64,000 bases of DNA from NCBI RefSeq assembly GCF_945957345.1, contig NZ_CAMFKW010000021.1, forward strand, positions 1 through 64,000, written 5' to 3'. The notes beneath the pieces were generated by a model. That model worked only from the letters and a program-made list of their open reading frames with translations. It had not been told where the DNA came from and made no database searches. This DNA is from an uncultured Allobosea sp. Lineage in GTDB: Bacteria > Pseudomonadota > Alphaproteobacteria > Rhizobiales > Beijerinckiaceae. Of the stretch, positions 35,527-45,284 are shown piece after piece. Every line of letters begins with the position of its first letter. Position 1 is the first letter of the stretch. The position numbers were made by a program, and so were the translations under genes.

Positions 35527-36132
35527 ATGATGGCCAGCGACAAAGAACCGACCGTCATCAAGAAATATGCCAATCGGCGTCTCTATCATACGGGCACCAG
35601 TTCCTATGTGACCTTGGAGGACCTCGCCGGGCTCGTCCGCTCGGGCGAGGATTTCGTGGTCTATGATGCGAAGTCCGGTGAGGACATCACGCGCTCGGTG
35701 TTGGCGCAGATCATCTTCGACGAGGAGGCCAAGGACGGGCAGAACCTGCTGCCGATTGCGTTCCTGCGCCAGCTCATCCGCTTCTACGGCGACAGTATGC
35801 AGGCGCTGGTGCCGCGCTATCTGGAGTTCTCGATGGAGAACCTCACGCAGGAGCAGAGCAAGTTCCGCGAGCAGATGAGCAAGGCCTTCAGCGGCTCGGC
35901 CTTCGGCGGCAACGCGCTCGACGCCATCCAGGCGCAGACGCGGGCGAACATGCAGATGTTCCAGGAGGCCTTCCGGCTGTTCAATCCGTTTACCGCTGTG
36001 GCGCAGGCCAAGCAGGAAGCGGCTGCCGGCACGAAGCCCGCGGCGGAAGCCGGCAGCGGCGAGCTCGGCGACCTCAAGCGCGAGCTCAACGAGATGCGCG
36101 AGCGGCTCGACAAGCTTTCGCGTACGCGCTGA
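35527..36132 (+). CDS. phaR: polyhydroxyalkanoate synthesis repressor PhaR
   Basis: 201 residues. The N-terminal PHB/PHA accumulation regulator DNA-binding domain is unmistakable (VIKKYANRRLYHTGTSSYVT). The second domain runs through RQLIRFYGDSMQALVPRYLE, and the protein ends in a coiled coil (KRELNEMRERLDKL). It represses phasin and its own gene until PHB titrates it off. ATG 35527 or 35530 are both possible. Longer in-frame starts are not conserved. Confidence 0.93.
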   Translation: MMASDKEPTVIKKYANRRLYHTGTSSYVTLEDLAGLVRSGEDFVVYDAKSGEDITRSVLAQIIFDEEAKDGQNLLPIAFLRQLIRFYGDSMQALVPRYLEFSMENLTQEQSKFREQMSKAFSGSAFGGNALDAIQAQTRANMQMFQEAFRLFNPFTAVAQAKQEAAAGTKPAAEAGSGELGDLKRELNEMRERLDKLSRTR

Positions 36133-36150
36133 ATTTGGCCTGACGATTTG

Positions 36151-36183
36151 AGCCGCGCCCGAGGGATTCGGGCGCGGCTTTTT
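36151..36183 (+). terminator. Rho-independent terminator after phaR
   Basis: Perfect 12-bp stem AGCCGCGCCCGA / TCGGGCGCGGCT, loop GGGAT, followed by TTTTTGTT. It is 18 bp after the phaR stop. Confidence 0.9.
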
Positions 36184-36255
36184 GTTGGGTTGGGGGCGAT
36201 GCGAGCGTCGGGATTGGATTGATTGCAGCCATTCGTTTGGGCGCGAGGATTCGGC

Positions 36256-36642
36256 ATGCGCTTCCCCTCAATGGCGATCGACGGCTGGCAGCTACTTGAT
36301 GGCGAAGAACACCATCAATGGGCTCCGGCAACATTCTCAATCCCAACGCGGCCAGAGTGAGAAGGATTGCGGGTCGGCGATTTCGCAAAGCTGATGTTTG
36401 AAATCGCGGTTGGGGATCGCGTCATCGTAGAGCGGATGTGGGTGCTCGTAACCGCTCGAAATGAGAGCGGCTATGTTGGCATTCTCGATAATGACCCGAC
36501 TGAGATCGCTGAGAATGATGAGCTTTGGTCGGGAACCGAGCTTCCCTTTGCAGCCGCGAACGTCATTGCAATCATGGAACGTAACGAAGGCAGTTTAGCT
36601 ATGGCGGAGCTGCCGCCTAGAAGGAGCTGGCTTTCACGGTAA
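36256..36642 (+). pseudogene. DUF2314-like gene broken by an in-frame TGA
   Basis: One reading frame runs from ATG 36256 (GAGG seven bases upstream) to 36642, but TGA interrupts at 36358–36360. Before it: DGWQLLDGEEHHQW and TFSIPTRPE. After it: EGLRVGDFAKLMFEI, VERMWVLV, GYVGILDNDP, ELPF and NVIAI. Together these read like a single small protein of DUF2314 type: GW.LL.G at the start, then a P.TF.IP.…E..L..GD..KL.FEI block. A CGA (Arg) to TGA change would explain it. Restart from ATG 36394 would drop about 45 residues. Confidence 0.65.
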
Positions 36643-36699
36643 TCGAGCATCCCGGCCCACGTCCGCAACGGGCGGTCAGCAGACGCTCGCGAAAGGCAA

Positions 36700-36834
36700 T
36701 CAGGCGCAGGCCTCGACCTCCACCGATCCCACTAGATGGGGGGGCTCGCCAATATCCGAATAACGCCTGCCCAGCACACGCCCCCGCAATGCCTCGTCCA
36801 TATGGATGAAGCGGCGCTGCGCAGTGTCGGCCAT
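36700..36834 (-). CDS. short open frame, 44 codons, possible gene remnant
   Basis: It reads MADTAQRRFIHMDEALRG…RYSDIGEPPHLVG…EACA, a balanced composition unlike the usual Arg/Ala-rich shadow frames. The frame stays open upstream (RRPVALTAQAR), so it may be the 3' end of a lost gene. The Shine-Dalgarno is poor. Family not recognised. Confidence 0.3.
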   Translation of the reverse strand: MADTAQRRFIHMDEALRGRVLGRRYSDIGEPPHLVGSVEVEACA

Positions 36835-36912
36835 TCTCGCTTGCGCGGTGAGGGCGACCGGACGGCGCCTCTCCGCGCAGTGGCTGAAGCATTCTCAACC
36901 AAGGAGCTGCAT

Positions 36913-37848
36913 ATGCCGCATTTCGTCGGTATTCCGGCTACCAAGAACAGCCCGGGTCTCAGCAGCTTGGCCTTGAAGGACCCCTCGGGAAACGCCGCCA
37001 TCGCGGTCTGGGCGGCCGACATGGATTGGTCCATTCAGCTGTGTCAGCCGGGCAATGCCTATGTGCCGATCGACAGCAGCCGTTTTCAATCGCCGCCGCC
37101 CTATAAGAAGGACGGAAATCTGCACGTCTACTTCATGCTGCGCGGATTGAAGGCCGGAGACAATATCGCGGCCTATGACGCGGCCGGCCGGCCACAAACG
37201 GCAGCCTTGCCGATTACATTCGCTTCGACCGACCGTGCCTCGAACAATCTGGCGTCGCGGCCAAGCGCATTTTCGTCGAAGCTGATCCTGAACCCTGCGG
37301 GTGCAGAGCAGGCCGACCTCAAGACGACCGGCCAGGACTGGATCAACGGCATCGAGAAAGTGATCAAATACATCCTTGCCAACGAGATGGGCCGGTTGAT
37401 CGTCAATTCCCTGCCGGGAAATGTCGATATCTTCCCCTTCTTGTCCGGAGAGCAGAACGCCAATTCGACCGTGCAGTTCTCGCCCAAGAACTTCTCCGGA
37501 AGCCTGGCGCCGGGCGCGCAGCCGAACGAGATCCTCTTTCATGAATTGTGCCATATCGCGGACGGCACGCTGGGAACTTACGTCAAGTTAACGGATTCGG
37601 AGACGGGTCAGACTTTCCAATACGATAAGTTCGACTTCTTCTCGGTCAACGCGACCAACACGTATGCGTCCATGAGAGGCCGGCCCCTGCGGAAAGACCA
37701 CTGGGGTTTTCAGGCCATGCCGGGAAAATTCAAGGACTCCGCCAAGTTCTGGGAGCTGGCGAAGCCGAATCTGGACAAGCTCAGGGCGGCCAAGCCGATC
37801 CTGTACGGCCATGTCAGCGCCATCGACGCGCCGTGGAACCCGTTCTGA
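36913..37848 (+). CDS. M91-like zinc metallopeptidase domain protein
   Basis: 311 residues. ATG 36913 has AAGGAG six bases upstream. The N-terminal 110 residues form a beta-rich region of unknown type with no signal peptide. The C-terminal half has a HExxH zinc site, His210-Glu211-x-x-His214, in NEILFHELCHIADG. About 27 residues on comes FDFFSVNATNTYAS…GRPLRKDH, the place where M91-like proteins have a third acidic ligand, here Asp241 if the alignment is right. M91 includes the secreted effector NleD. Codon use is less GC-biased than in its neighbours. Whether it is secreted or active is not shown. Confidence 0.65.
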   Translation: MPHFVGIPATKNSPGLSSLALKDPSGNAAIAVWAADMDWSIQLCQPGNAYVPIDSSRFQSPPPYKKDGNLHVYFMLRGLKAGDNIAAYDAAGRPQTAALPITFASTDRASNNLASRPSAFSSKLILNPAGAEQADLKTTGQDWINGIEKVIKYILANEMGRLIVNSLPGNVDIFPFLSGEQNANSTVQFSPKNFSGSLAPGAQPNEILFHELCHIADGTLGTYVKLTDSETGQTFQYDKFDFFSVNATNTYASMRGRPLRKDHWGFQAMPGKFKDSAKFWELAKPNLDKLRAAKPILYGHVSAIDAPWNPF

Positions 37849-37920
37849 GCCTGTGACCGCTGCCACCCGTCAGGGCGCGTTCTTCCGGCGCAGGCATCGG
37901 GGTCCTGCGCGGCGCCTGCC

Positions 37921-39615
37921 TCAGCCCACCGCCAGCCGCCGCGGCGGGGGTGCCTGCATGGGCTCGACCGTTTCGGCGCGGCCCACGAGATGGCCCTGCA
38001 GATAGGTGACGCCCCAGTCGCGCAGCATGCTGGCCTGCATCTCGTCATCGACCCATTCGGCGACGGTTTCGACGCCGAGATGGCCGGCGAGCTCGATCAG
38101 CGTGCGTACATAGAAGCGATCGTCGGTCGAGCGGCGCAGGTTCTGGGTGAAGGCGCCGTCGATCTTGAGGATGTCGATCGGGAAGACGCGCAGGTGCTTG
38201 AGCGAGGTGTGGCCGGCGCCGAAATCGTCGATCGCGACGCGCGCGCCCTGTTCCTTGATCCGGCCCAGCAATTTGGCTATCCGGCCGGGATTCTCGATCG
38301 TCGCCGTTTCCGTGACCTCGACGATCAGGCGCGAGGCCTTGCCGCGCGCGGCGCTGGTGCAGGCGACGAAGGCGTCGAACCACTCGGGGTCGTTCAGGGA
38401 ACGCGGCGAGACATTCACGGAAAGGGTGAGATTAGGATCGGCGCCGAGCATCTCGATCGCGAGTTCGAGCACGCGCTGGTCGAAGAGCCGCACGAGGCCA
38501 CGGCGCTCCAGCATGGGAATGAGTTCGGCCGAGGCGAAATAGAGGCCGGTTTCGCCCTGGCCGACGCGCAGGAGCGCCTCATGGAAGGCGACCTCGCGCG
38601 AGTTCGTCCTAACGATCGGCTGCAGGGCAAGGCGCACGCGGCGGTCGTTCAGGGCGGCGATGGCCTGGACGTCGAAACCAGCCTGCTCGCCGCCTGGGCT
38701 GCGCCGCGGCTGCGGCTTGGCCATAACGGCCGTATCGATGGCGCCCATGCGGGCGCTGGCGAGAGCCCCTTCCGCGGCGGCCAGCAGCGCGCCGCCATGA
38801 TTGCCGAGCTCGGGCGCGCTGGCGGCGCCGACGCGCAGCCGCACCAGCGCGATGCCGCGGCTGGTCTCGATCGCGGACTGGGCGACCACCTTGATGAAGC
38901 GGCGGGCGGCGGGCTCGACCTGCTCGGGCGGGCAGCCGACGAGCAGGATGGCGAAGCTGTTGCCGGCATAGCGGACGAGATGGTCGCGCCGGCGCGTCAC
39001 CGAGCGCAGGCGCTCGTGGACGGTGCTGATGATCTCGTCTGTGGCCTCGTGGCCGAAATCGTCGTTGAGGCGGGCGAGCTCGTCGATCGCGGCGACGAGG
39101 ACGACGACCGGGCGCTCCGCCGGCAGATGCTCCTGCAGGGCCATGCCGATTCGTTCGACCAGGGCAGGGCGGTCGCAGAGCTCGTTGCCGAACTGCTCGA
39201 GCTCGTCGGCACGGGCGGCGCGCTCGAGCCTGAGCACGCCACGGGCGCTCGCCGGATAGCCGTCGCTGCCGGCGAACCAGCGGCCGGTGTCCTCGGCCCA
39301 CATCTTGCGGCCGGCGAGATCGATGGCGTAGCGGGTGCGGTAGATGACGCCTTCGCCCTGATCATGCTCGCTGGAGCAGAAGATCGCGTCGTAGCGACTC
39401 GGACCGCTGCCGGGCTCGACCAAGCCGGCGAAGGCGAGGCCGCGCTGCATGGTCTGCTCGGGAATCGCGCCGAGAACCTCGCGGGCATTCGGCCCCCAGC
39501 TCAGGGCGTCGCTCTGGATATCCCAGCCATAGACCACTTCGCCGATCGAGGAGAGGATGCTGCGGGGATCAACCGGGCCACCGTTCTGGAAGCTGAAGAT
39601 CGACGGGGAGGGCAT
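37921..39615 (-). CDS. PAS–degenerate GGDEF–EAL protein
   Basis: 564 residues. A PAS-like sensor occupies about 10–130, a GGDEF-fold domain 150–310, and an EAL domain 320–555. The GGDEF signature is replaced by RYAGNSF, so cyclase activity is unlikely. The EAL domain keeps FHEALLRV, NVSPRSL, ETAT, DDFGAGHTSL and KIDGAF, so c-di-GMP phosphodiesterase activity is plausible. ATG 39615 has GAGG seven bases upstream; ATG 39675 lacks one. Stand-alone gene. Confidence 0.88.
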   Translation of the reverse strand: MPSPSIFSFQNGGPVDPRSILSSIGEVVYGWDIQSDALSWGPNAREVLGAIPEQTMQRGLAFAGLVEPGSGPSRYDAIFCSSEHDQGEGVIYRTRYAIDLAGRKMWAEDTGRWFAGSDGYPASARGVLRLERAARADELEQFGNELCDRPALVERIGMALQEHLPAERPVVVLVAAIDELARLNDDFGHEATDEIISTVHERLRSVTRRRDHLVRYAGNSFAILLVGCPPEQVEPAARRFIKVVAQSAIETSRGIALVRLRVGAASAPELGNHGGALLAAAEGALASARMGAIDTAVMAKPQPRRSPGGEQAGFDVQAIAALNDRRVRLALQPIVRTNSREVAFHEALLRVGQGETGLYFASAELIPMLERRGLVRLFDQRVLELAIEMLGADPNLTLSVNVSPRSLNDPEWFDAFVACTSAARGKASRLIVEVTETATIENPGRIAKLLGRIKEQGARVAIDDFGAGHTSLKHLRVFPIDILKIDGAFTQNLRRSTDDRFYVRTLIELAGHLGVETVAEWVDDEMQASMLRDWGVTYLQGHLVGRAETVEPMQAPPPRRLAVG

Positions 39616-39787
39616 CGGGCGGCCTCTATTGGACGGCCGCGCGGCTCCGTTCTGGTGCTTCGGCGCGCTGTCCATGTGAAGGGAAGTGCTTCGAAACGAT
39701 GCGGTATTCCTGATTAACGCGGCGTTAAGGCTGGTTGATTCCTTGCAGTAACGACTCCGTCACAAGTTGCGTGTGCCGGAGTGATAC

Positions 39788-40000
39788 ATGGCGGAAGCCG
39801 GAAACTGGAGCGAGCGGAACGCCGCCGATGTCAACGCATCGGCGCTGGTGCTCCTGCAGGCGGCTGCGGCGCGGGCGGAGATCGGCCCCTTCGCGCAGCG
39901 CGGGCGAGCGAGCCCGCAAGCGGCAGCGGGCTTCTACCGGGCCGCGGCCCGGCTTGCCGCTCCGGCCGCGAGCGTCCGCCTGCAATCGGCGCGACGCTGA
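39788..40000 (+). CDS. small hypothetical protein
   Basis: 70 residues, Ala-rich and helical (ALVLLQAAAARAEIGPF…GFYRAAARLA). GGAG lies six bases before ATG 39788, which favours translation. No family recognised. It is flanked by the c-di-GMP protein (divergent) and a REP element. Confidence 0.4.
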   Translation: MAEAGNWSERNAADVNASALVLLQAAAARAEIGPFAQRGRASPQAAAGFYRAAARLAAPAASVRLQSARR

Positions 40001-40075
40001 AGGTTGTCTACTGCGATGGAGCCCCGCGATTTTGGCGAGGGCAGCAGACCTCAACACACGACCCCGATCCGATTC

Positions 40076-40166
40076 GTCATGCTCGCCCTTGTGGCGAGCA
40101 TCCACGTCTTGAACAAAGTCCTCGACGAAGGAAGACGTGGATGGTCGGGACAAGCCCGACCATGAC
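40076..40166. repeat. three-hairpin REP element, copy 2
   Basis: Same order and loops as copy 1 (GCTCGCC–CTTGT–GGCGAGC; CCACGTCTT…AAGACGTGG; GGTCGGG–ACAAG–CCCGACC). Only the central loop differs. Confidence 0.85.
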
Positions 40167-40203
40167 GGCGAGGGCTCAGGAAACGTCGATGCGATGCAGG
40201 ACA

Positions 40204-40230
40204 AAGAAAAACCGGCCTTGCGGCCGGTTT
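40204..40230 (-). terminator. Rho-independent terminator after rpmF
   Basis: On the minus strand AACCGGCC–GCAA–GGCCGGTT is followed by TTTCTTT. It is 40 bp past the rpmF stop. Confidence 0.85.
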
Positions 40231-40269
40231 CGAACTTCGCAGGCAAGCCTAAGCCGAAGGCGGAGCGCC

Positions 40270-40455
40270 TCAGGCGTCGGTCTTGACCTTCAGCACCTGA
40301 CGGCCGCGATACATGCCGCTCTTCAGGTCGACATGGTGCGGACGGCGCAGCTCACCCGAGTTCTTGTCCTCGATATAGGTGGGCTGCTTCAGGGCGTCGG
40401 CCGAGCGGCGCATGCCACGCTTCGACGGCGACGTCTTTCTCTTCGGAACGGCCAT
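40270..40455 (-). CDS. rpmF: 50S ribosomal protein L32
   Basis: 61 residues. [18 protein letters not shown] is the diagnostic N-terminus, with the alphaproteobacterial tail [11 protein letters not shown]. It lacks the zinc-binding cysteines of other L32 forms, as expected for this lineage. GGAGAG precedes ATG 40455. Confidence 0.98.
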   Translation of the reverse strand: MAVPKRKTSPSKRGMRRSADALKQPTYIEDKNSGELRRPHHVDLKSGMYRGRQVLKVKTDA

Positions 40456-40625
40456 TGTACTCTCCATCGTGCCACCGCCCGGACGCTGGCCCCAAGGCCA
40501 AGCATCCGCCACGGCGACGGATCAATCTCGTGAGGCGTTGGCCTTACACCGTCAGGGCGGGGATTGCTAGTGCCGAATCCGGATTTCTTCGCCGCAGCGG
40601 TTCGGAACGTCCGAGATCTAGCCAA

Positions 40626-41294
40626 TCAGCCGGGCAGGGCGCAATCGCCCAGCGATCCGAGTTGTCCGAGCTGGCGCAAGCTGCGGCCGGCAGCGGATTG
40701 CAGGGCGCGATTCGGTTTGGCTGGGTTGCGCAGCAGCGGATTGGGCAGGGCGCCAGCGAGTCTGGCCGCCTCTCCCGCGGTCAGGCGCGCGGCGGATTTG
40801 CGGAAATAGCGCTGCGCCGCGGCCTCCGCCCCGAACAGGCCTTCGCCCCATTCCGCGACGTTGAGATAGACCTCGATGACGCGCGGCTTCGACCAGGCGA
40901 AGTCGATCGCCATGGCGAGCGGGATCTCCATGCCCTTGCGGATATAGGAGCGGCCCGGCCAGAGGAAGACGTTCTTGGCGGTCTGCATGGTCAGCGTCGA
41001 GGCGCCGCGGCTTGGCCCGTCCTCGTTCTCCAGGACCTTGTTGAGCTCGACCCAGTCGACGCCGCGATGGCTGCAGAAGCGCTGGTCCTCGGAGGCGATG
41101 ACGGCACGCACGAGATGGGGCGAGATCTGGTCGAGCGGGACCCATTCACGATCGACCGGCTTCAGCACCAGCCAGCGGCCGAGCATCAGGGTCGAGGGCA
41201 CCGGCACGAATCGATAGAACAGGATCAGGCCGGCGAGGGCGATGAGCAGCCAGACGGCGAATCGGAAGCAAAAGCCGAGAATCCTACCCAGCAC
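40626..41294 (-). CDS. mtgA: monofunctional biosynthetic peptidoglycan transglycosylase
   Basis: 222 residues, GT51 family. One N-terminal membrane helix (about 8–28), then the catalytic Glu69 in SEDQRFCSHRGVD, GASTLTMQ, and the second acidic segment EIYLN-like EVYLNVAEWG. It polymerises lipid II into glycan chains at the membrane. GTG 41294 start; divergent from ispA by 127 bp. Confidence 0.95.
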   Translation of the reverse strand: MLGRILGFCFRFAVWLLIALAGLILFYRFVPVPSTLMLGRWLVLKPVDREWVPLDQISPHLVRAVIASEDQRFCSHRGVDWVELNKVLENEDGPSRGASTLTMQTAKNVFLWPGRSYIRKGMEIPLAMAIDFAWSKPRVIEVYLNVAEWGEGLFGAEAAAQRYFRKSAARLTAGEAARLAGALPNPLLRNPAKPNRALQSAAGRSLRQLGQLGSLGDCALPG

Positions 41295-41421
41295 CTCGCT
41301 TCACCCCCGCTGCCGTTCGATCGCCCCGGCCAGCATGGCCCGAGCCCGAGGCGGCGCAGCTTGACGATGCCGCCAGCGTCCGGCAAGGCCCCCCTTCCGG
41401 CAGCGAACGCGAGACCCGCGC

Positions 41422-42369
41422 ATGAGTTCCGTTTCTCCCTCGGCCCGTTCCGGCGATCTCGATGCAAGGCTGGCTCAGAATGCCGCTGCCATCGAAACGC
41501 TGCTGGAAGCGCTGCTGTCCGATATTCCGGCCGCCGACGAAATCACACGCCCGCCGCGCCTCCTTGCCGCGATGCGGCATGGCGTGCTCGGCGGCGGCAA
41601 GCGGCTGCGTCCTTTCCTGACGGTCGAGACGGCCCGGTTGCTGGGCGCGCCCGTCGAGCAGGCGCGGCGAGCGGGCGCGGCGGTCGAGCTGCTGCATTGC
41701 TATTCGCTGGTGCATGACGACCTGCCGGCGATGGATGATGACGATCTGCGCCGGGGGCGGCCGACCGTGCACAAGGCCTTCGACGAGGCGACCGCAATCC
41801 TGGCGGGCGATGCGCTCTTGACGCTGGCCTTCGACGTTCTGGCGGACGAGGCGACGCATGAAGCCGGTGCGGTGCGTGCGGCGCTTGTGACTTGCCTCAC
41901 ACGGGCCTCCGGCCTTGGCGGCATGGTCGGTGGACAGATGCTCGACCTGGCGGCGGAAGGGCGCTTCGAGGAAGCGCGGGGTGCGCTTCCGGAAGTCGAG
42001 ATCAGGCAATTGCAAGCCATGAAGACCGGTGCGCTGCTGGCCGCAAGCGTCGAGATCGGTGCGCGGCTCGGCGGCGCCGATGCGACGGCGCTGGCGGCGC
42101 TGGGGCGCTATGGTCGGGCGCTTGGCGCCACCTTCCAGATCGCAGACGACATTCTCGACGTCGAATCGGATGCCGCGCAGATGGGCAAGGCGACGGCGAA
42201 GGACGCGGACAAGGGCAAGGGCACGCTGGTCGGCGCGCTCGGCCTCGACGGTGCCAAGCGTGAACGCGACCGGCTGAGCGCGGAGGCCGTGGCGGCGCTG
42301 TCAGGTTTCGGCGCTGAGGCGGACGTGCTGCGGGCCGCGGCGCGGTTTGCCGCCGAGCGGAAGAGCTAA
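41422..42369 (+). CDS. ispA: farnesyl diphosphate synthase-type polyprenyl synthetase
   Basis: 315 residues. First Asp-rich motif DDLPAMDDDD (99–108) and second DDILD (243–247), with GGGKRLRP before them. The two residues before the first motif (VH) and the DDLPAMDDDD form fit short-chain synthases of the IspA type, making geranyl and farnesyl diphosphate. Chain length is inferred. Confidence 0.92.
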   Translation: MSSVSPSARSGDLDARLAQNAAAIETLLEALLSDIPAADEITRPPRLLAAMRHGVLGGGKRLRPFLTVETARLLGAPVEQARRAGAAVELLHCYSLVHDDLPAMDDDDLRRGRPTVHKAFDEATAILAGDALLTLAFDVLADEATHEAGAVRAALVTCLTRASGLGGMVGGQMLDLAAEGRFEEARGALPEVEIRQLQAMKTGALLAASVEIGARLGGADATALAALGRYGRALGATFQIADDILDVESDAAQMGKATAKDADKGKGTLVGALGLDGAKRERDRLSAEAVAALSGFGAEADVLRAAARFAAERKS

Positions 42370-42400
42370 ACGCTTACAATCGATCCGAACGAAACACGGC

Positions 42401-42492
42401 GTCATGCTCGCCCTTGTGGCGAGCATCGACGTCTTGAACATGACCTGCGACCAGCGAAGACGTGGATGGTCGGGACAAGCCCGACCATGACG
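42401..42492. repeat. three-hairpin REP element, copy 3
   Basis: Same plan as copy 1. One change in the middle arm (CGACGTCTT against AAGACGTGG). Directly after ispA. Confidence 0.85.
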
Positions 42493-42528
42493 AAACGCCC
42501 GCTCAGTGAAGGCGGTTCGGCGTTCGCC

Positions 42529-43761
42529 TTACCGCCAGCGACCGAAGGCGTCGGCCAGCGTCTGGCTGCCGGAGACGCCTTTCTCGAAGGTGATGATGCC
42601 GCGGCGGCCGGAGGCGAAGCGCACGGGCACGTCGATCCAGCTGCGGTTCAGGATCAGGTCGAGATTGCGCTCGACCTCGACCGGTACATTCGACAGCGCC
42701 GCCACGAAGAGATTGTCGCCGAGCGCCGAATTGATCGCCGAGAGCGGCGCGCCGCGCTCGCTTTCCTCGCTCTTGAACTGGGGAACGCCGACCTCCTTGA
42801 TGGCCTGGCTGGCCGGGTCGCCGGAACTGGTGAAGCGCAGGCCGATGATATGCGAGGCCGGGAAGGCCGAATCGGTGTTGCGGCGGATGGTGAAGTCGAG
42901 GCTCAGGCCGATATCGGGAATCTCGACGGTCGCGCGCACGATGGTCTCGATCGGCCGGCCCTGGCCGGCGCTCTCGCTGTCGAGGCGCCAGAACACGCGG
43001 CCGGTCGAGGTCTGCGGCTGCTGCGGATTTTCGGGGACCTCGACGAAGAGCATTGCACGCTGGGCGACGGCGATTTCGCCGCCTGGCTGCGGAACGGGCG
43101 TGCCGGGTGTACCGCCCTGCGGGTTGCCGGCCGGGCGGTTCTGCTGGGGTTCGCCGACGCGCTCGGCGATCTTGGCGCCATTCTCCGGCTGGGCGGGCTG
43201 GGCGCGCTGCGCGGTTTCGCTGCTCGGGCGCTGCGTGTCCTGGGGGCGGAGCTTGTGGACATAGATGGCGGTCGCCGCGATGGCGGCTACCGCAACGGCC
43301 ACCACGCCGCCCACGACGGCCGATCGGATATGGCCGGGCTTGACCCGCCGTTCGCGCGGCGGCTGCACGCGCGGCCGGGCGACCTGCGGCTCCGCCGGTT
43401 CGGGCAGGGGCTCGCCATCGTCCTGTCCGGCGGCCGGAGGCAGCGGAGCGAATTCCGGCGCCTTCTTCGGTGTCGGCGGGCGGATCGGCAGAGTCGGGTT
43501 CTCGACGGTGCGGATCACCGGGCCGTCCGATGCCGGCGGTGGGGCCGGGGCGTCGTCGTAGTCGGCCTCGATCCGGGCGACGGCCTCGTCGAGCGCCAGG
43601 CGCTCGCGCATGATCTCGGCCTCGCTCAGCGGCGGGTCGAGCCCGCGCAACTGCGCGACGAGCGCCGTCCGCGCCCGGTCGTAGATGGCGCGCCGGGCCT
43701 CCGGGGAGGTTTCGGGCAGCCCGGCGACCGCACGCGCCAGGATCGGATAGAAGTCGGCCAT
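42529..43761 (-). CDS. conserved-looking membrane protein of unknown function
   Basis: 410 residues. N-terminal helical cytoplasmic part (1–70), Pro-rich linker (70–145), one membrane helix (147–168), another Pro/Gln-rich linker, then a beta-rich domain (about 230–410) that is predicted to be periplasmic. Recognisable phrases there are RAMLFVEVPENP, IGLRFTSSG, SWIDVPVRFASG and ITFEKG. I do not recognise a named family. ATG 43761 is preferred over an in-frame GTG three codons up. Confidence 0.75.
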   Translation of the reverse strand: MADFYPILARAVAGLPETSPEARRAIYDRARTALVAQLRGLDPPLSEAEIMRERLALDEAVARIEADYDDAPAPPPASDGPVIRTVENPTLPIRPPTPKKAPEFAPLPPAAGQDDGEPLPEPAEPQVARPRVQPPRERRVKPGHIRSAVVGGVVAVAVAAIAATAIYVHKLRPQDTQRPSSETAQRAQPAQPENGAKIAERVGEPQQNRPAGNPQGGTPGTPVPQPGGEIAVAQRAMLFVEVPENPQQPQTSTGRVFWRLDSESAGQGRPIETIVRATVEIPDIGLSLDFTIRRNTDSAFPASHIIGLRFTSSGDPASQAIKEVGVPQFKSEESERGAPLSAINSALGDNLFVAALSNVPVEVERNLDLILNRSWIDVPVRFASGRRGIITFEKGVSGSQTLADAFGRWR

Positions 43762-43787
43762 TGGCCTCACTTGTCGCTGATGGCGAT

Positions 43788-43840
43788 AGATACGGATTCA
43801 CCGATCAGGTTGATTCAACCTGATCGGTGAATCCGTATCT
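43788..43840. repeat. 53-bp near-perfect palindrome
   Basis: Two 26-bp perfect arms (43788–43813 and 43815–43840) with one base between them. It lies 27 bp upstream of the unknown membrane-protein gene and 69 bp past the purA stop. It may be an operator, cruciform or terminator; there is no T-run. Confidence 0.75.
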
Positions 43841-43865
43841 AAGATATTGATAGAGAACGCGTCAT

Positions 43866-43894
43866 CCACCCAGATTGCGGCGCAATCTGGGTGG
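43866..43894. repeat. 29-bp palindrome after purA
   Basis: CCACCCAGATTGCG and CGCAATCTGGGTGG with a single G between. It is 15 bp past the purA stop and may end purA transcription, though no T-run follows. Confidence 0.6.
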
Positions 43895-43908
43895 CGCGTG
43901 CTCTGGCG

Positions 43909-45201
<1,293 letters not shown>

Positions 45202-45258
45202 GAGCGATGTGTCCCTGCTTGTTCCGCGTTGCCTCACGCAAGCGGCCCGCGCAAATGC

Positions 45259-45284
45259 AAAACCCCGGCGCAAGGCCGGGGTTT
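45259..45284. terminator. terminator-like hairpin in the purA–amidohydrolase gap
   Basis: Perfect 10-bp stem AAACCCCGGC / GCCGGGGTTT with a GCAAG loop. It stands alone in a 305-bp divergent gap with no gene. On the minus strand it is followed by a short T tract, upstream of purA. It could be an attenuator or the end of an unannotated small RNA. Confidence 0.4.

Noticed and set aside
36358..36360. TGA read as selenocysteine
   Set aside because: The position falls in a linker before EGL, not at a redox site, and no SECIS-like hairpin follows.
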